Assembly (NCBI RefSeq): GCF_024749285.1 | Contig: NZ_CP087196.1 | Span: forward strand, 2,232,001 to 2,296,000 | Source: Pseudomonas sp. B21-015 | GTDB lineage: Bacteria; Pseudomonadota; Gammaproteobacteria; Pseudomonadales; Pseudomonadaceae | Direction of reading: 5' to 3' | Length of the DNA: 64,000 nt | Part shown: positions 35,064-45,066 of the stretch, piece after piece | Layout: each line of letters opens with the position of its first letter | Numbering within the stretch: position 1 is the first letter of the stretch | Position numbers and translations under genes: made by a program | Notes under the pieces: model-generated | Told to the model about the DNA's origin: nothing | Databases searched by the model: none | Seen by the model: only the letters and a program-made list of their open reading frames with translations

Positions 35064-35771
35064 ATGACCGATTTGTCTGCATTCCCCATCACCCGAAAAT
35101 GGCCGGCCCGGTACCCGGAGTGGATTCAGCTCTATTCCTTGCCAACGCCCAATGGCGTCAAGGTTTCGATCATGCTAGAAGAGATCGGAATGCCCTACGA
35201 GCCGCATCGCGTGGGCTTCGACACCAACGATCAGCTGTCCCCCGAATTTCTGTCACTGAACCCCAATAACAAGATCCCGGCGATCCTCGACCCCCACGGT
35301 CCGGGGGACCAACCGCTGGCGCTGTTCGAGTCCGGGGCGATTCTGATTTACCTCGCCGACAAGAGCGGGCAACTGCTGGCGCAGGAATCGGCGGCGCGTT
35401 ACGAGACCGTTCAGTGGTTGATGTTTCAGATGGGCGGTATCGGGCCGATGTTCGGTCAGCTCGGTTTCTTCAACAAATTCGCCGGCAAGGACTACGAAGA
35501 CAAGCGTCCCCGTGATCGCTACGTCGACGAAAGCAAGCGCCTGCTCAACGTCCTGGATGACCGTCTGCAAGGGCGTGACTGGATCATGGGCGAGCGCTAC
35601 ACCATCGCCGACATCGCGACCTTTCCGTGGGTGCGCAACCTGATCGGCTTCTACGAGGCCGGCGATTTGGTGGGCATCCAGAATTTCCCCAATGTCACCC
35701 GCGTGCTGGAGCGTTTTCTGGCAAGGCCGGCGGTGATTCGCGGGCTGGAAATCCCCAAACAACCTCTTTGA
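35064..35771 (+). CDS. Glutathione S-transferase family protein, YfcG/Ure2p-like
   Basis: A 235-residue cytosolic protein. The thioredoxin-like N-domain (about 15-105) includes QLYSLPTPNGVKVSIMLEEI and the cis-Pro and SNAIL-type region KIPAILDP plus LFESGAILIYLAD. The C-domain is helical with DRYVDESKRLL and GERYTIADIATFPW. Together these match the Nu-class YfcG/YghU group, which often has disulfide reductase activity using glutathione. ATG 35064 was chosen because the upstream open frame is not family sequence. The PhzF gene follows after 23 bases, so a two-gene unit is likely. Confidence 0.85.
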   Translation: MTDLSAFPITRKWPARYPEWIQLYSLPTPNGVKVSIMLEEIGMPYEPHRVGFDTNDQLSPEFLSLNPNNKIPAILDPHGPGDQPLALFESGAILIYLADKSGQLLAQESAARYETVQWLMFQMGGIGPMFGQLGFFNKFAGKDYEDKRPRDRYVDESKRLLNVLDDRLQGRDWIMGERYTIADIATFPWVRNLIGFYEAGDLVGIQNFPNVTRVLERFLARPAVIRGLEIPKQPL

Positions 35772-35794
35772 ACCCCTCACCACCAAGGCAGGCA

Positions 35795-36637
35795 ATGAGC
35801 TCATTCGATTTCAAGCAAGTAGATGTCTTCAGCCGTGTCGCGCTCAAGGGCAACCCGTTGGCGGTGGTGTTCGGCGCCGACGAGCTCAGCGATGAGCGCA
35901 TGGCGGCGTTCGCAACCTGGACCAACCTCAGCGAAACCACTTTCGTGCTCGAACCCCTGGACCCCCGGGCCGACTATCGGGTGCGTATCTTCACCACCCT
36001 GCGAGAGTTGCCGTTCGCCGGTCACCCGACGTTGGGGACCTGTCATGCCTGGCTCGAGGCCGGTGGGGTGCCCAAGGGCGAGGAGATCATTCAGGAGTGC
36101 GGTGTCGGCCTGGTGCGGGTACGTCGGCAGGGGGCGGAGCTGGCGTTTCTCGCGCCACCGCTGATCAGGTCCGGCCCGGTGGACGCCGAGCTGGTCGAGC
36201 GCGTACGGCGCGCCCTCGGATTGGCGCCGGGCGCGATTGTGCGCACGCAATGGGTCGACAACGGCGCCGGCTGGCTGGCGGTGATGGTCGAGGATCGGCA
36301 GCAGGTGCTGGGCTTGCAACCGGATCATTCGCAGATGCTCGGCCTCGCGGTCGGTGTCATCGCACCGTGGCACCCCGAGCGCGATGGCGCTGATGCGCAG
36401 TTTGAAGTGCGTGCGTTCATCTCCGGCGACGGCATGCTGGAAGACCCGGCCACTGGCAGCCTGAACGCCGGAATTGCCCAATGGTTGCTCAACGAACGGC
36501 TGGCTCCGGCGTCTTATGTCGTCAGCCAGGGCCTGACCATGGGGCGCGCCGGGCGGATTCAGGTGGAGCAGGTGGGGGATGAGATCTGGATTGGCGGCGC
36601 GGCGGTGACCTGTATTACAGGGACGCTGACGATTTAA
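35795..36637 (+). CDS. PhzF-family isomerase-like protein
   Basis: A 280-residue protein with the two-lobed PhzF fold. Signature residues: [20 protein letters not shown] at the start, the catalytic Glu in [25 protein letters not shown], and near the end [18 protein letters not shown]. PhzF proteins isomerise cyclic dienes (in phenazine synthesis) or act on unknown small molecules; no phz cluster is present, so the substrate is open. ATG 35795 follows AAGGCAGGCA. It lies directly behind the GST gene, likely the same transcript. Confidence 0.83.
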   Translation: MSSFDFKQVDVFSRVALKGNPLAVVFGADELSDERMAAFATWTNLSETTFVLEPLDPRADYRVRIFTTLRELPFAGHPTLGTCHAWLEAGGVPKGEEIIQECGVGLVRVRRQGAELAFLAPPLIRSGPVDAELVERVRRALGLAPGAIVRTQWVDNGAGWLAVMVEDRQQVLGLQPDHSQMLGLAVGVIAPWHPERDGADAQFEVRAFISGDGMLEDPATGSLNAGIAQWLLNERLAPASYVVSQGLTMGRAGRIQVEQVGDEIWIGGAAVTCITGTLTI

Positions 36638-36771
36638 CCTGTGGGAGTGCGGTGATTGTTACCGAAGCGGTAAGGGTTTTTCTGCTGCGCAAGGTTTGTG
36701 CGCTATGCCGCACTGGGCATAAGCTTCGCCCCCTACGACTTTCGTCTCACCCGCCGTTTTCAGGAGGGCCC

Positions 36772-37746
36772 ATGCCCAGTCAGTTCCCCGAAGCACGTCC
36801 ACGCCGTCTGCGTCGCAATGCGAGCCTGCGCAGCCTGTTCCAGGAAACCGAGTTCAGCTTGAATGACTTGGTGCTGCCGATTTTCGTCGAGGAAGAGATC
36901 GACGAATTCGTGCCGATCAAGAGCATGCCCGGCGTGATGCGCATTCCCGAGTCGAAGCTGGCCGGTGAGATCGAGCGTTACGCCCGGGCCGGGATCAAAT
37001 CGGTGATGACGTTTGGCGTGTCCCATCATCTGGACGGTAACGGCAGCGATACCTGGCACGACAACGGCCTGGTGTCGCGCATGTCGCGCATTGCCAAAGA
37101 CGCCGTGCCGGAAATGATCGTGATGTCCGACACCTGTTTTTGTGAATACACCGACCATGGCCATTGCGGCGTGCTGCACCACCACGAAGTCGACAACGAC
37201 CAGACCCTGATCAACCTCGGCAAGCAAGCCGTGGCCGCCGCTCGGGCCGGTGCCGATGTGATCGCGCCGTCGGCAGCCATGGACGGGCAGGTCCAGGCCA
37301 TCCGCCGGGCGCTCGATGAAGCGGGGTTCAGCCAGACCGCGATCATGGCCTATTCGACCAAATTCGCCTCGGCGCTCTACGGTCCGTTCCGCGAAGCCGG
37401 CGGCAGTGCCCTGAAGGGCGACCGCAAAAGCTATCAGATGAACCCGATGAACCGCCGCGAAGCGGTGCGTGAATCGTTGCTGGACGAACAGGAAGGTGCC
37501 GACGCGCTGATGGTCAAACCGGCTGGCGCGTACCTGGACATCATCCGCGACATCCGTGAAGCGTCGCGTCTGCCGTTGTCGGCATATCAGGTGAGCGGGG
37601 AGTACGCGATGATCAAATTCGCCGCCCAGGCCGGGGCGATCGATGAGGATCGCGTGGTGCGTGAGAGCCTGGGGGCGATCAAACGGGCGGGAGCGGATTT
37701 GATCTTCACTTACTTCGCGATGGACCTGGCCTTGGCCGGGATCTAA
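36772..37746 (+). CDS. hemB: Delta-aminolevulinic acid dehydratase, zinc-type
   Basis: A 324-residue porphobilinogen synthase, joining two aminolevulinate molecules in heme synthesis. The Schiff-base lysines are Lys197 (YSTKFASA) and Lys249 (MVKPAGAY). The metal loop reads [14 protein letters not shown], with Cys122, Cys124 and Cys132, as in the zinc enzyme of E. coli. The known main HemB of P. aeruginosa is magnesium-dependent and lacks these cysteines, so this may be a second, zinc-type isozyme. ATG 36772 follows CAGGAGGGCC, a strong ribosome site. No Zur-like palindrome was seen in the 130 bases upstream. Confidence 0.9.
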   Translation: MPSQFPEARPRRLRRNASLRSLFQETEFSLNDLVLPIFVEEEIDEFVPIKSMPGVMRIPESKLAGEIERYARAGIKSVMTFGVSHHLDGNGSDTWHDNGLVSRMSRIAKDAVPEMIVMSDTCFCEYTDHGHCGVLHHHEVDNDQTLINLGKQAVAAARAGADVIAPSAAMDGQVQAIRRALDEAGFSQTAIMAYSTKFASALYGPFREAGGSALKGDRKSYQMNPMNRREAVRESLLDEQEGADALMVKPAGAYLDIIRDIREASRLPLSAYQVSGEYAMIKFAAQAGAIDEDRVVRESLGAIKRAGADLIFTYFAMDLALAGI

Positions 37747-37763
37747 AAACCACCCCATAACCC

Positions 37764-37853
37764 TGTGGCAGCGGGCTTGCTCGCGAAGGCGGTGTGCCAG
37801 TCGATATTGATGGCGACTGATACACCGCCTTCGCGAGCAAGCCTTCTCCCACA
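37764..37853. repeat. REPIN
   Basis: TGTGGCAGCGGGCTTGCTCG and the inverse CGAGCAAGCCTTCTCCCACA enclose a spacer with CACACCGCC-like inner arms. Convergent gap between hemB and the FAD monooxygenase; possible bidirectional terminator. Confidence 0.88.
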
Positions 37854-37876
37854 TTCGATCTTCGTTGGCCTCGGGT

Positions 37877-39406
37877 TCAGCTGATGAAAGGCCGTATCCC
37901 ATGATCGCGGAAGTACCGCTCGATCACCTTCGGATCGGCGCTGTAGTCGGCGATCGCCACATAGGTATCCGGCCGCAGCAGGTAAAACCCGTTGCGCGCC
38001 AGCCCCACTGCTTCAAACACCGGTCGCCAGTCGAACACCTGCAACGGCAGGCGATGCTCGAGGCACCAGGCGATCATCTCGTCGCTGGTGTCGCCGTAAA
38101 CATGCACCTGCCAGGTCAGGTTTTTCAGCGACTCGAAATTCTCCCCTTCATCGTCGTGGGCCCAGGGCAGGCGATCACCGCCGTGAACATGGCCGGCAAC
38201 GCCCTCGCTCAACGGCATGCCACGATAGTTGAGGGTGGTCTGTGACACCGTGCGAAACATGAACTCTCGGGCTGCCTCGAACGAGATCATTTTCGGGATC
38301 AAAAAGGGGGCCACGCGCATGCGCATCACGTCGGCAATTGGCCCATCGGCGGTGACGAAATTGAACACCCGGTCAGTGGTGGCCACCAGGCGCCGGGCAA
38401 AGGCGATGCGTTCGGTTTCATAACTGTCGAGCAGTTTGGTCGTGGCGCTGCCACTTAACACCGCCGCGAGTTTCCAGGCCAGATTGATCGCGTCGCCGAT
38501 CCCGGTGTTCATGCCCTGGCCACCCGCCGGGCTGTGGACATGGGCGGCATCGCCCAACAGAAACGCGCGCCCGGTGCGAAAGTGATCCGCTACCCGGTGA
38601 TGCACGCGGTAGGTCGAGAACCAGTTCACCTGATCGATCTGCACCTTTAAATGCTCAATGGCCCGGCTGCTGACGTCTGCAAACTGGAGGGTTTCGGCAC
38701 GGTCGGCGCGTTCGTCGCGAACCGTGCCGATCAGACGGGCGCGACCTTCGCCGCCCAAGGGAAAAATGGCGAGGAAGTCGGCTTCGTCGAGATCCACATG
38801 CAATTCACCGTTGAACGTCGGGCCACGGGCCTGTACATCCGCCACGTAGAAAATCTGCTGGTAGGTGCCCCCCGGAAAACCGGTGTCCAGGGTTTTTCGC
38901 ACAATCGAGCGGGCGCCGTCGCAGCCTGCCAGGTAACAGGCCTGACAGGTTTGCTGCTGGCCATCGGGCAAGCGCAGCGTTGCGGTGATGCCGTCGCCGG
39001 TTTCCTCGAAATCTTGCAGTTCGGTGTTGCGCTCCACCGTAATGCCGAAGGTCTCCAGGCGTTCGATCAGCAGCTGTTCGTGCTCGTCTTGCGGATAGAT
39101 TTCCAGGAACGCATAGGGCGTCAAACCCTCGCCGATGGCGCTCAGCGGCAGGTGTGCGACCGGTTCGCCCTTGACCCAGAAATTCGCTGCGCACACTCGA
39201 TGGCCGTTCTGCACCACGGCGTCGCTGAGGTCGAGCTGGCGATACAACTCCAGCGTTCTGGCCTGTACTGCCAACGCGCGTGAGGTGGTGCCGGGGGCCG
39301 AGGTCTTGTCGATAATCCGCACCTCAATCCCCAGTTTGCTCAGCCACAGCGCCAGTACCAGCCCGGTCGGGCCGGCGCCGATGATCAGAACGTCGCTACG
39401 GTGCAT
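37877..39406 (-). CDS. FAD-dependent aromatic-ring monooxygenase (PHBH/PheA class)
   Basis: A 509-residue flavoprotein. FAD-binding features are the N-terminal dinucleotide fold DVLIIGAGPTGLVLALWL, the middle motif YLAGCDGARSIVRKTL, and the second FAD motif AFLLGDAAHVHSPAGGQGMN. The C-terminal ~120 residues form a thioredoxin-like extension, as in phenol and pentachlorophenol hydroxylases. The enzyme likely hydroxylates an aromatic compound with NAD(P)H and oxygen; no catabolic partner genes are near, so the substrate is unknown. The ATG is preceded by GGACAGG. Transcription appears monocistronic. Confidence 0.85.
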   Translation of the reverse strand: MHRSDVLIIGAGPTGLVLALWLSKLGIEVRIIDKTSAPGTTSRALAVQARTLELYRQLDLSDAVVQNGHRVCAANFWVKGEPVAHLPLSAIGEGLTPYAFLEIYPQDEHEQLLIERLETFGITVERNTELQDFEETGDGITATLRLPDGQQQTCQACYLAGCDGARSIVRKTLDTGFPGGTYQQIFYVADVQARGPTFNGELHVDLDEADFLAIFPLGGEGRARLIGTVRDERADRAETLQFADVSSRAIEHLKVQIDQVNWFSTYRVHHRVADHFRTGRAFLLGDAAHVHSPAGGQGMNTGIGDAINLAWKLAAVLSGSATTKLLDSYETERIAFARRLVATTDRVFNFVTADGPIADVMRMRVAPFLIPKMISFEAAREFMFRTVSQTTLNYRGMPLSEGVAGHVHGGDRLPWAHDDEGENFESLKNLTWQVHVYGDTSDEMIAWCLEHRLPLQVFDWRPVFEAVGLARNGFYLLRPDTYVAIADYSADPKVIERYFRDHGIRPFIS

Positions 39407-39484
39407 GAGCCTGTCCTCCTCGGTCTGTGGATCAAATATGGTTCAACCCGAATGCCCCCGCCGCTCGGCTGCCCAAAGGCCCCT

Positions 39485-39519
39485 CCGTAGCAGCTGCCGA
39501 GCCTGCGAGGCTGCTACGG
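39485..39519. repeat. Hairpin repeat of a different family
   Basis: CCGTAGCAGC and GCTGCTACGG are 10-base inverted arms around a 15-base loop. It does not match the REP core seen elsewhere in the window and lies in the divergent promoter region of the monooxygenase and the DUF1615 gene. Confidence 0.6.
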
Positions 39520-39604
39520 AACAGGGAGAGGGCGCCACAGTCATAGCCTGCGCCATGCCATTGATCGTATGGTTAACCCGGCTCAACGGATTTGATGGAG
39601 CATC

Positions 39605-40699
39605 ATGCAAGTCAATCGATTGATCGTGAGTGTCGCGGCGCTGTTGGTACTGGCCGGTTGCGGTACTCAGCGCACTCAGGAACCGCCGGCCCGCAAGCCT
39701 GCCGAGGTCAAGGCCGAGATCGTGCGTCTGCTGCCGGCCAAGACGGTCGACCGCCAGGGCTGGGCCACGGATATTTATGCAGCGTTTGCCGCACAAAAGA
39801 TTTCGCCGACCACGCAAAACCTGTGTTCGGTACTCGCGGTCGCCGAGCAGGAGTCGACGTTTCAGGCGGATCCTCCGGTGCCTGGCCTGGGCAAGATCGC
39901 CCGAGACGAGATCGACCGCCGCGCCGCCAAAGCCCATATTCCCAGCCTGCTGGTGAGCGGCGCCTTGCAGGTCAGTTCACCCAATGGCAAAAGTTACAGC
40001 GACCGGCTGAATGCCGCGCGCAGTGAAAAAGAACTCAGCGCGATTTTCGATGACTTCATCGGGATGGTGCCCATGGGCCGGACCTTATTCGGTGGGTTCA
40101 ACCCGGTGCACACCGGCGGACCGATGCAGGTCAGCATTGACTTTGCCGAACAGCAGGCGCGGGATTATCCCTACCCGGTGGACGGCTCGATTCGCCACGA
40201 AGTGTTCACCCGTCGAGGTGGCCTGTATTTCGGTATCGCCCACTTGCTCGGTTATCCGGTGAGCTACAAACAACCGCTCTATCGCTTCGCCGATTTCAAC
40301 GCCGGTTGGTACGCCAGCCGCAATGCGGCGTTTCAGAACGCGGTCAGTCGTGCGACGGGTATTCCGTTGGCGCTGGATGGCGATATGGTGCGCTACGGCT
40401 CGATCATGCCCGGCACCACGGAACTGGCCGTGCGCACCCTCGGCAAGCAATTGGACATGCGCAACCCGACCATTCGGGATCAGTTGGAGGAGGGAAAAGG
40501 TCTCGAATTCGAGGACAGCCAGCTCTATCAGCGCGTCTTCGCCCTGGCTGAACAGGCCGAAGGCCGGCCATTGCCCCGCGCAGTGTTGCCGGGAATCGTG
40601 CTGCAAAGCCCGAAAATCACCCGCAAACTCACCACGGCGTGGTTCGCCAAGCGGGTCGATGAGCGTTATCAGCGCTGTATGAAGCGCGCGGGGGGGTAA
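39605..40699 (+). CDS. DUF1615-domain lipoprotein
   Basis: A 364-residue protein with a lipoprotein signal (LLVLAGC, Cys near residue 19) and a DUF1615 body (ATDIYAAFAAQKISPTTQNL, VAEQESTFQADPPVPGLGKI, FADFNAGWYASRNAAFQ). The glutamate in AEQESTF recalls lysozyme-like transglycosylases, so a peptidoglycan role is possible but unproven. It is probably outer-membrane anchored (Gly follows the Cys, no Asp at +2). ATG 39605 is preceded by GATGGAGCATC, supplying GGAG. A REPIN follows. Confidence 0.8.
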   Translation: MQVNRLIVSVAALLVLAGCGTQRTQEPPARKPAEVKAEIVRLLPAKTVDRQGWATDIYAAFAAQKISPTTQNLCSVLAVAEQESTFQADPPVPGLGKIARDEIDRRAAKAHIPSLLVSGALQVSSPNGKSYSDRLNAARSEKELSAIFDDFIGMVPMGRTLFGGFNPVHTGGPMQVSIDFAEQQARDYPYPVDGSIRHEVFTRRGGLYFGIAHLLGYPVSYKQPLYRFADFNAGWYASRNAAFQNAVSRATGIPLALDGDMVRYGSIMPGTTELAVRTLGKQLDMRNPTIRDQLEEGKGLEFEDSQLYQRVFALAEQAEGRPLPRAVLPGIVLQSPKITRKLTTAWFAKRVDERYQRCMKRAGG

Positions 40700-40726
40700 C
40701 CGAGCTGCCAGTTTAGGTGCGCAAAT

Positions 40727-40816
40727 TGTGGGAGCGGGATTGCTCGCGAAGTCGGCGGCACAATCAACATTGACGTCGCCTGACACACCGTCTTCGCGAG
40801 CAAGCCCGCTCCCACA
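40727..40816. repeat. REPIN
   Basis: TGTGGGAGCGGGATTGCTCG and inverted CGAGCAAGCCCGCTCCCACA with an inner spacer, between the DUF1615 lipoprotein and the GST-like gene. Confidence 0.9.
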
Positions 40817-40913
40817 GGGTTCGCGCCCTGACTGATTGGTATTGGCTGATCAGGTATTCGAGCACAATCTTCGGCAGCTGCTACAAAGAGAGAGTCGCAG
40901 AGGAGATTTAGTC

Positions 40914-41534
40914 ATGTACCAGCTCTACGGGCATCAGAATTCGGGTGCGGCCGCCATCGAAGCCGCGCTGGAGCTGTGCGAGGTTCCTTATCGCTTCATC
41001 GATGTATCATCGTCCCCGGAGGCGATTCAGGCGTTGGAGAAGCTCAACCCGCTCAAGCAGGTTCCCACTCTGCAACTGCCCGATGGCGGCGTTCTCACCG
41101 AGAGTGCGGCCATTCTGATTCATCTGGGCCTCACGTTCCCGGAGTCGAACCTGCTGCCAGACAACCCGCTCAAGCGTGATCAGGTGATTCATGGCCTGGT
41201 GTACATCGTGAGCAATTGCTATCCCGCCATCGGCATCATCGATTACCCCGAGCGCTGGCTGGCCGAGGCAGACGAGTCGTCCAGAGAAAACCTCATGGCC
41301 GGTGCCCGCCAGCGCCTGCATTGGCATTGGGAGGTGTTTGCCGATCAGTTCGCCGGCAAGTTGTACCTGGGCGAGGGAGCACCAGGCGCGCTGGATATTC
41401 TGGCGGCGGTGGTGACGCGCTGGGCGGGCACCCGGGAGCACTTGCGCCTGGCGCGACCGGGTTTTTTCGCCTGGCTCGAACGCTTCGACCGCCACCCTGC
41501 ATTGGCGCCGGTCTTCTCACGGCATTGGCCATAG
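40914..41534 (+). CDS. Glutathione S-transferase-like protein
   Basis: A 206-residue cytosolic protein. The N-terminal thioredoxin-like domain has MYQLYGHQNSGAAAIEAAL and the conserved LNPLKQVPTLQLPDG and LTESAAILIHL segments (cis-Pro and glutathione-binding Glu-Ser). The helical C-domain contains LYLGEGAPGALDILAAV, the usual hydrophobic-staple region. No specific class could be assigned. ATG 40914 is preceded by GAGGAGATTTAGTC; an earlier in-frame start at 40836 lacks a site. It is convergent with the CBS gene. Confidence 0.8.
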   Translation: MYQLYGHQNSGAAAIEAALELCEVPYRFIDVSSSPEAIQALEKLNPLKQVPTLQLPDGGVLTESAAILIHLGLTFPESNLLPDNPLKRDQVIHGLVYIVSNCYPAIGIIDYPERWLAEADESSRENLMAGARQRLHWHWEVFADQFAGKLYLGEGAPGALDILAAVVTRWAGTREHLRLARPGFFAWLERFDRHPALAPVFSRHWP

Positions 41535-41556
41535 GAACACCGCTCCCACAAGGGGA

Positions 41557-41997
41557 TCACTCGCCGCGAATGTACTGTTCCAACTGCCGAATCAGTTCAG
41601 CCTGTTCAGCGATGGCTTCCTTGACCAGGTCGCCGATCGACAGCAAGCCCAGCAACTCGCCGTTTTCCACCACTGGCAAGTGCCTCAGGCGTTTGTCGGA
41701 CATGATGCCCATGCAGGTTTCGACGGTTTGATGGGTGTCCACGGTGATCACCGGCGACACCATGATTTCGCTGACCGGTGTGCCGACCGAGGAGCGCCCC
41801 TTGAGCACCAGTTTGCGAGCATAGTCCCGCTCGCTGATGATGCCGACGACCTTTCCATCCTTCAGGACCGGTAACGCCCCGACGTTTTTTGCGGCCATCA
41901 CCATCAGCGCTTCCAGCACCATTTGATGGGGCGCAATGGTATGGACTTCCTGATTCTGTTGGGCCTTTAACTTGAGCAGTTGGGCGACGGTTTTCAT
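41557..41997 (-). CDS. CBS-domain protein
   Basis: A 146-residue protein made of two tandem CBS motifs. The first has QNQEVHTIAPHQMVLEAL and VGIISERDYARKLVL; the second VSEIMVSPVITVDTHQT and KRLRHLPVVENGELLGLLS. Such stand-alone Bateman modules bind adenine nucleotides and act as energy sensors or regulators. The partner is unknown. The start has ACTGCC upstream of ATG with TGAGAA as a weak ribosome site. It is divergent from polB, sharing a gap of about 240 bases that contains a degenerate repeat. Confidence 0.85.
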   Translation of the reverse strand: MKTVAQLLKLKAQQNQEVHTIAPHQMVLEALMVMAAKNVGALPVLKDGKVVGIISERDYARKLVLKGRSSVGTPVSEIMVSPVITVDTHQTVETCMGIMSDKRLRHLPVVENGELLGLLSIGDLVKEAIAEQAELIRQLEQYIRGE

Positions 41998-42133
41998 GGC
42001 AGTTTCTCAGGTGTAGTCGTTGTTCTTGAAGAATCGTAGAGACGGGCTCACAGAGCAAGGCGCAAAGCGGCAGATAACACGCAAAAAGCGTCATTCAGCG
42101 ATTTTTCTTTGATAGAAGTCCGACACCTACAGA

Positions 42134-42174
42134 TTTGTGGGGAGGGGGCTTGCCCCAATGCCAGTCAGTCAAGG
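42134..42174 (+). repeat. REP-derived repeat (CAATGCCAGTCAGTCAAG type)
   Basis: GAGGGGGCTTGCCCCAATGC followed by CAGTCAGTCAAG. Bases 42156-42173 are identical to 51925-51942, and 61483-61500 is a looser copy, so this is a recurring degenerate element in the window. Confidence 0.6.
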
Positions 42175-42240
42175 TATGAAACCTGTGGGGTCGATCACGC
42201 GTAGAATCACCACTTGAATCAGATTGTTGAGGTTGCAGTG

Positions 42241-44601
42241 GTGGATTTACAGCAGGGCTTCGTCCTGACCCGGCATTGGCGCGATACCCCGGCGGGCACG
42301 GAAGTCGAGTTCTGGCTGGCGACCGATGCCGGTCCCCGGCGTATCCGCCTGCCGCATCAACCGTCGGTCGCATTCATTCCGGCAGCCCTGCGTGAGCAAG
42401 CCGAAGTGCTGTTGCGCGGCGAGAAGAACGTCGAGCTGCGACCGCTTGCCCTTCAGGATTTCGAGCACCGCCCGGTGCTTGGCTTGTACTGCCAGCAGCA
42501 CGGTCAGTTGATGCGTCTGGAAACGGCGTTGCGCAAAGCAGGCATCGATGTATTCGAAGCCGACATCCGTCCGCCGGAACGCTACATGATGGAGCGTTTC
42601 ATCACTGCCCCCGTTTTGTTCGGCGGCACACCCAGCGCCGATGGCCTGCTGCTCGACGCGCAAATGAAACCCGCGCCCGGTTACCGACCGAATCTCAGGC
42701 TGGTCTCGCTGGACATCGAAACCACCGCCCAGGGTGAGTTGTATTCCATCGCCCTGGAAGGCTGCGGCGAGCGTCAGGTGTACATGCTCGGGCCGCCCAA
42801 TGGTGATGATGCCGAGGTGGATTTCCAGCTCGAATACTGCGACTCGCGAACCCTGCTGCTAAAAAAACTCAATGAATGGTTCGCCCGGCACGACCCCGAC
42901 GCCATCATCGGCTGGAACGTCGTGCAGTTCGATCTGCGCGTACTGCACGAACATGCTCGCCGCCTGGCGGTGCCGCTGAAGCTGGGGCGTGGCGGCGAAG
43001 AAATGCAGTGGCGCGAGCACGGCAGCCGTAATCATTATTTCGCTTCGGCCGCTGGCCGGTTGATCATCGACGGCATCGAGTCGCTGCGTTCGGCGACCTG
43101 GAGCTTCCCGTCGTTCAGCCTGGAAAACGTCGCGCAAACCCTGTTGGGCGAGGGCAAGTCGATCGACAACCCGTACCAGCGCATGGACGAAATCAACCGC
43201 ATGTTCGCCGAGGACAAGCCAGCCCTGGCCAAGTACAACCTCAAGGACTGCGAACTGGTGACGCGGATCTTCGCCAAGACCGAGTTGCTGACCTTCCTGC
43301 TGGAGCGGGCCAGCGTCACCGGTTTGCCGGCGGACCGCAGCGGCGGCTCGGTGGCGGCGTTCACTCACCTGTATATGCCGTTGATGCACCGTCAGGGCTT
43401 CGTCGCGCCGAACCTCGGCGGCAAACCACCGCAGGCCAGCCCCGGCGGTTTTGTCATGGACTCGCAACCAGGGCTGTATGAATCGGTGCTGGTGCTCGAC
43501 TACAAAAGCCTCTATCCGTCGATCATCCGCACCTTCCTGATCGACCCGGTGGGTTTGATCGAAGGGCTCCGGCATCCCGACGACAGCGAGTCGGTGCCGG
43601 GCTTTCGCGGTGCCCGTTTCTCAAGAACCCGGCATTGCCTGCCGGCCATCGTCGCCCGGGTCGCCGAAGGCCGCGAAACCGCCAAGCGCGAACACAACGC
43701 ACCGCTGTCCCAGGCCCTGAAGATCATCATGAACGCGTTCTACGGTGTACTCGGTTCCAGCGGTTGCCGTTTCTTCGATACACGGCTGGCCTCGTCCATC
43801 ACCTTGCGCGGGCACGAGATCATGTTGCGCACCCGCCAGTTGATCGAAGCCCAAGGGCACGCGGTGATCTATGGCGATACCGACTCGACCTTCGTCTGGC
43901 TGCGCCGCCCCCACGGTCAGGCAGAGGCCGCGCAAATCGGCCACGCGCTGGTGGATCACGTCAATCAATGGTGGCGCGAGCATGTGAAACAGGAATACGG
44001 GCTGGAAAGCGCCCTGGAGTTGCAGTTCGAAACCCACTACAAGCGCTTTCTGATGCCGACCATTCGCGGCGCCGAGGAGGGCAGCAAGAAGCGTTATGCC
44101 GGGTTGGTCACCCGCGCCGATGGCACCAATGAAATGGTCTACAAAGGCCTGGAAACGGTGCGCACCGACTGGTCGCCGCTGGCCCGGCAATTCCAGCAGG
44201 AGCTGTACCTGCGCATCTTCAATCGCAAGCCCTATCAGGATTACGTACGTGACTATGTGCGCAAGACGGTGGCCGGTGAGTTCGACGAGCGCCTGATCTA
44301 CCGCAAACGCCTGCGTCGGCCCCTCGATGACTATCAACGCAACGTGCCGCCCCATGTGCGGGCCGCGCGCATCGCCGACGATTACAACGACCGGCAGGGG
44401 CGGCCGCGGCAATATCAGAACGGCGGCTGGATCAGCTACGTGATCACCGTCGCCGGCCCCGAGCCGCTGGAAATCCGCAGCGCGCCCATCGATTACGACC
44501 ATTACGTCACCCGGCAGCTGCAACCGGTGGCGGACGCGATCCTGCCGTTCGTGGATGACGATTTCTCAACGCTGATTGGGGGGCAACTGGGCCTGTTTTG
44601 A
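42241..44601 (+). CDS. polB: DNA polymerase II
   Basis: A 786-residue family B polymerase, the SOS-inducible Pol II used for lesion bypass and fork restart. It matches E. coli PolB end to end: [20 protein letters not shown] at the start, exonuclease motif [24 protein letters not shown] (polymerase motif A), [12 protein letters not shown] (motif B), YGDTDSTF (motif C) and the C-terminal clamp-binding GQLGLF. The start is most likely GTG 42241 (GTG 42238 is also possible) behind TTGAGG; the frame extends back to TTG 42214. No convincing LexA box was found upstream. The 3' end overlaps the DUF1810 gene by 36 bases. Confidence 0.95.
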   Translation: MDLQQGFVLTRHWRDTPAGTEVEFWLATDAGPRRIRLPHQPSVAFIPAALREQAEVLLRGEKNVELRPLALQDFEHRPVLGLYCQQHGQLMRLETALRKAGIDVFEADIRPPERYMMERFITAPVLFGGTPSADGLLLDAQMKPAPGYRPNLRLVSLDIETTAQGELYSIALEGCGERQVYMLGPPNGDDAEVDFQLEYCDSRTLLLKKLNEWFARHDPDAIIGWNVVQFDLRVLHEHARRLAVPLKLGRGGEEMQWREHGSRNHYFASAAGRLIIDGIESLRSATWSFPSFSLENVAQTLLGEGKSIDNPYQRMDEINRMFAEDKPALAKYNLKDCELVTRIFAKTELLTFLLERASVTGLPADRSGGSVAAFTHLYMPLMHRQGFVAPNLGGKPPQASPGGFVMDSQPGLYESVLVLDYKSLYPSIIRTFLIDPVGLIEGLRHPDDSESVPGFRGARFSRTRHCLPAIVARVAEGRETAKREHNAPLSQALKIIMNAFYGVLGSSGCRFFDTRLASSITLRGHEIMLRTRQLIEAQGHAVIYGDTDSTFVWLRRPHGQAEAAQIGHALVDHVNQWWREHVKQEYGLESALELQFETHYKRFLMPTIRGAEEGSKKRYAGLVTRADGTNEMVYKGLETVRTDWSPLARQFQQELYLRIFNRKPYQDYVRDYVRKTVAGEFDERLIYRKRLRRPLDDYQRNVPPHVRAARIADDYNDRQGRPRQYQNGGWISYVITVAGPEPLEIRSAPIDYDHYVTRQLQPVADAILPFVDDDFSTLIGGQLGLF

Positions 44602-45036
44602 GTCCAGCAGCGACAACGTCCAGTCATCCGGTATGCCGTGAAAGTATTGATCCAGTGCCTGATGGAACAGGCTGCCTTTTGGCGACACTTGGGCGAACAG
44701 CGTCATCGATGAGTGAAACTTGAGGTCGTCGGGATGCCCGAAAATCTTGCCAATCGAGCTTTGAGGGATGTCCAGGACCAATTGCGTGCAGGTATGCAAG
44801 CGTGGGCCCAGTAACGGATGCTCCAGGTACGCTGCGGCTTCCTTGCTGGAGCGAATGGCAAAGTAACGGGACATCTCGCTGTCGCCCAACCCGGAAAACT
44901 GCGGAAAGATAAACCACATCCAGTGCCGGCGCTTCTGGCCGGCGCGCAGCTCCTCCTGTACCCACTCGAACACAGGGTCCTGCGCCTGAACGAAGCGTGG
45001 CAAATTGAAAGTGTCGAGCTGATCGGTACTTCTCAT
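44566..45036 (-). CDS. DUF1810 family protein
   Basis: A 156-residue soluble protein of the DUF1810 (calpastatin-like) family, with the conserved [20 protein letters not shown] start, [16 protein letters not shown] and [19 protein letters not shown]. The function is unestablished. It is convergent with polB and overlaps its last 36 bases, an unusually long convergent overlap. The ATG at 45034-45036 follows AGAGGGC. No partner gene on its strand is close upstream. Confidence 0.85.
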   Translation of the reverse strand: MRSTDQLDTFNLPRFVQAQDPVFEWVQEELRAGQKRRHWMWFIFPQFSGLGDSEMSRYFAIRSSKEAAAYLEHPLLGPRLHTCTQLVLDIPQSSIGKIFGHPDDLKFHSSMTLFAQVSPKGSLFHQALDQYFHGIPDDWTLSLLDSKQAQLPPNQR

Positions 45037-45066
45037 GCCGATGCCCTCTTACAGAACCGCGATGGC

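Noticed and set aside
36638..36771. Zur box upstream of the zinc-type hemB
   Set aside because: No AT-rich palindrome resembling the GTTATA-type Zur site was seen.
42000..42237. LexA (SOS) box upstream of polB
   Set aside because: No CTGT-N8-ACAG-like sequence found in the gap, although polB is SOS-regulated in E. coli.
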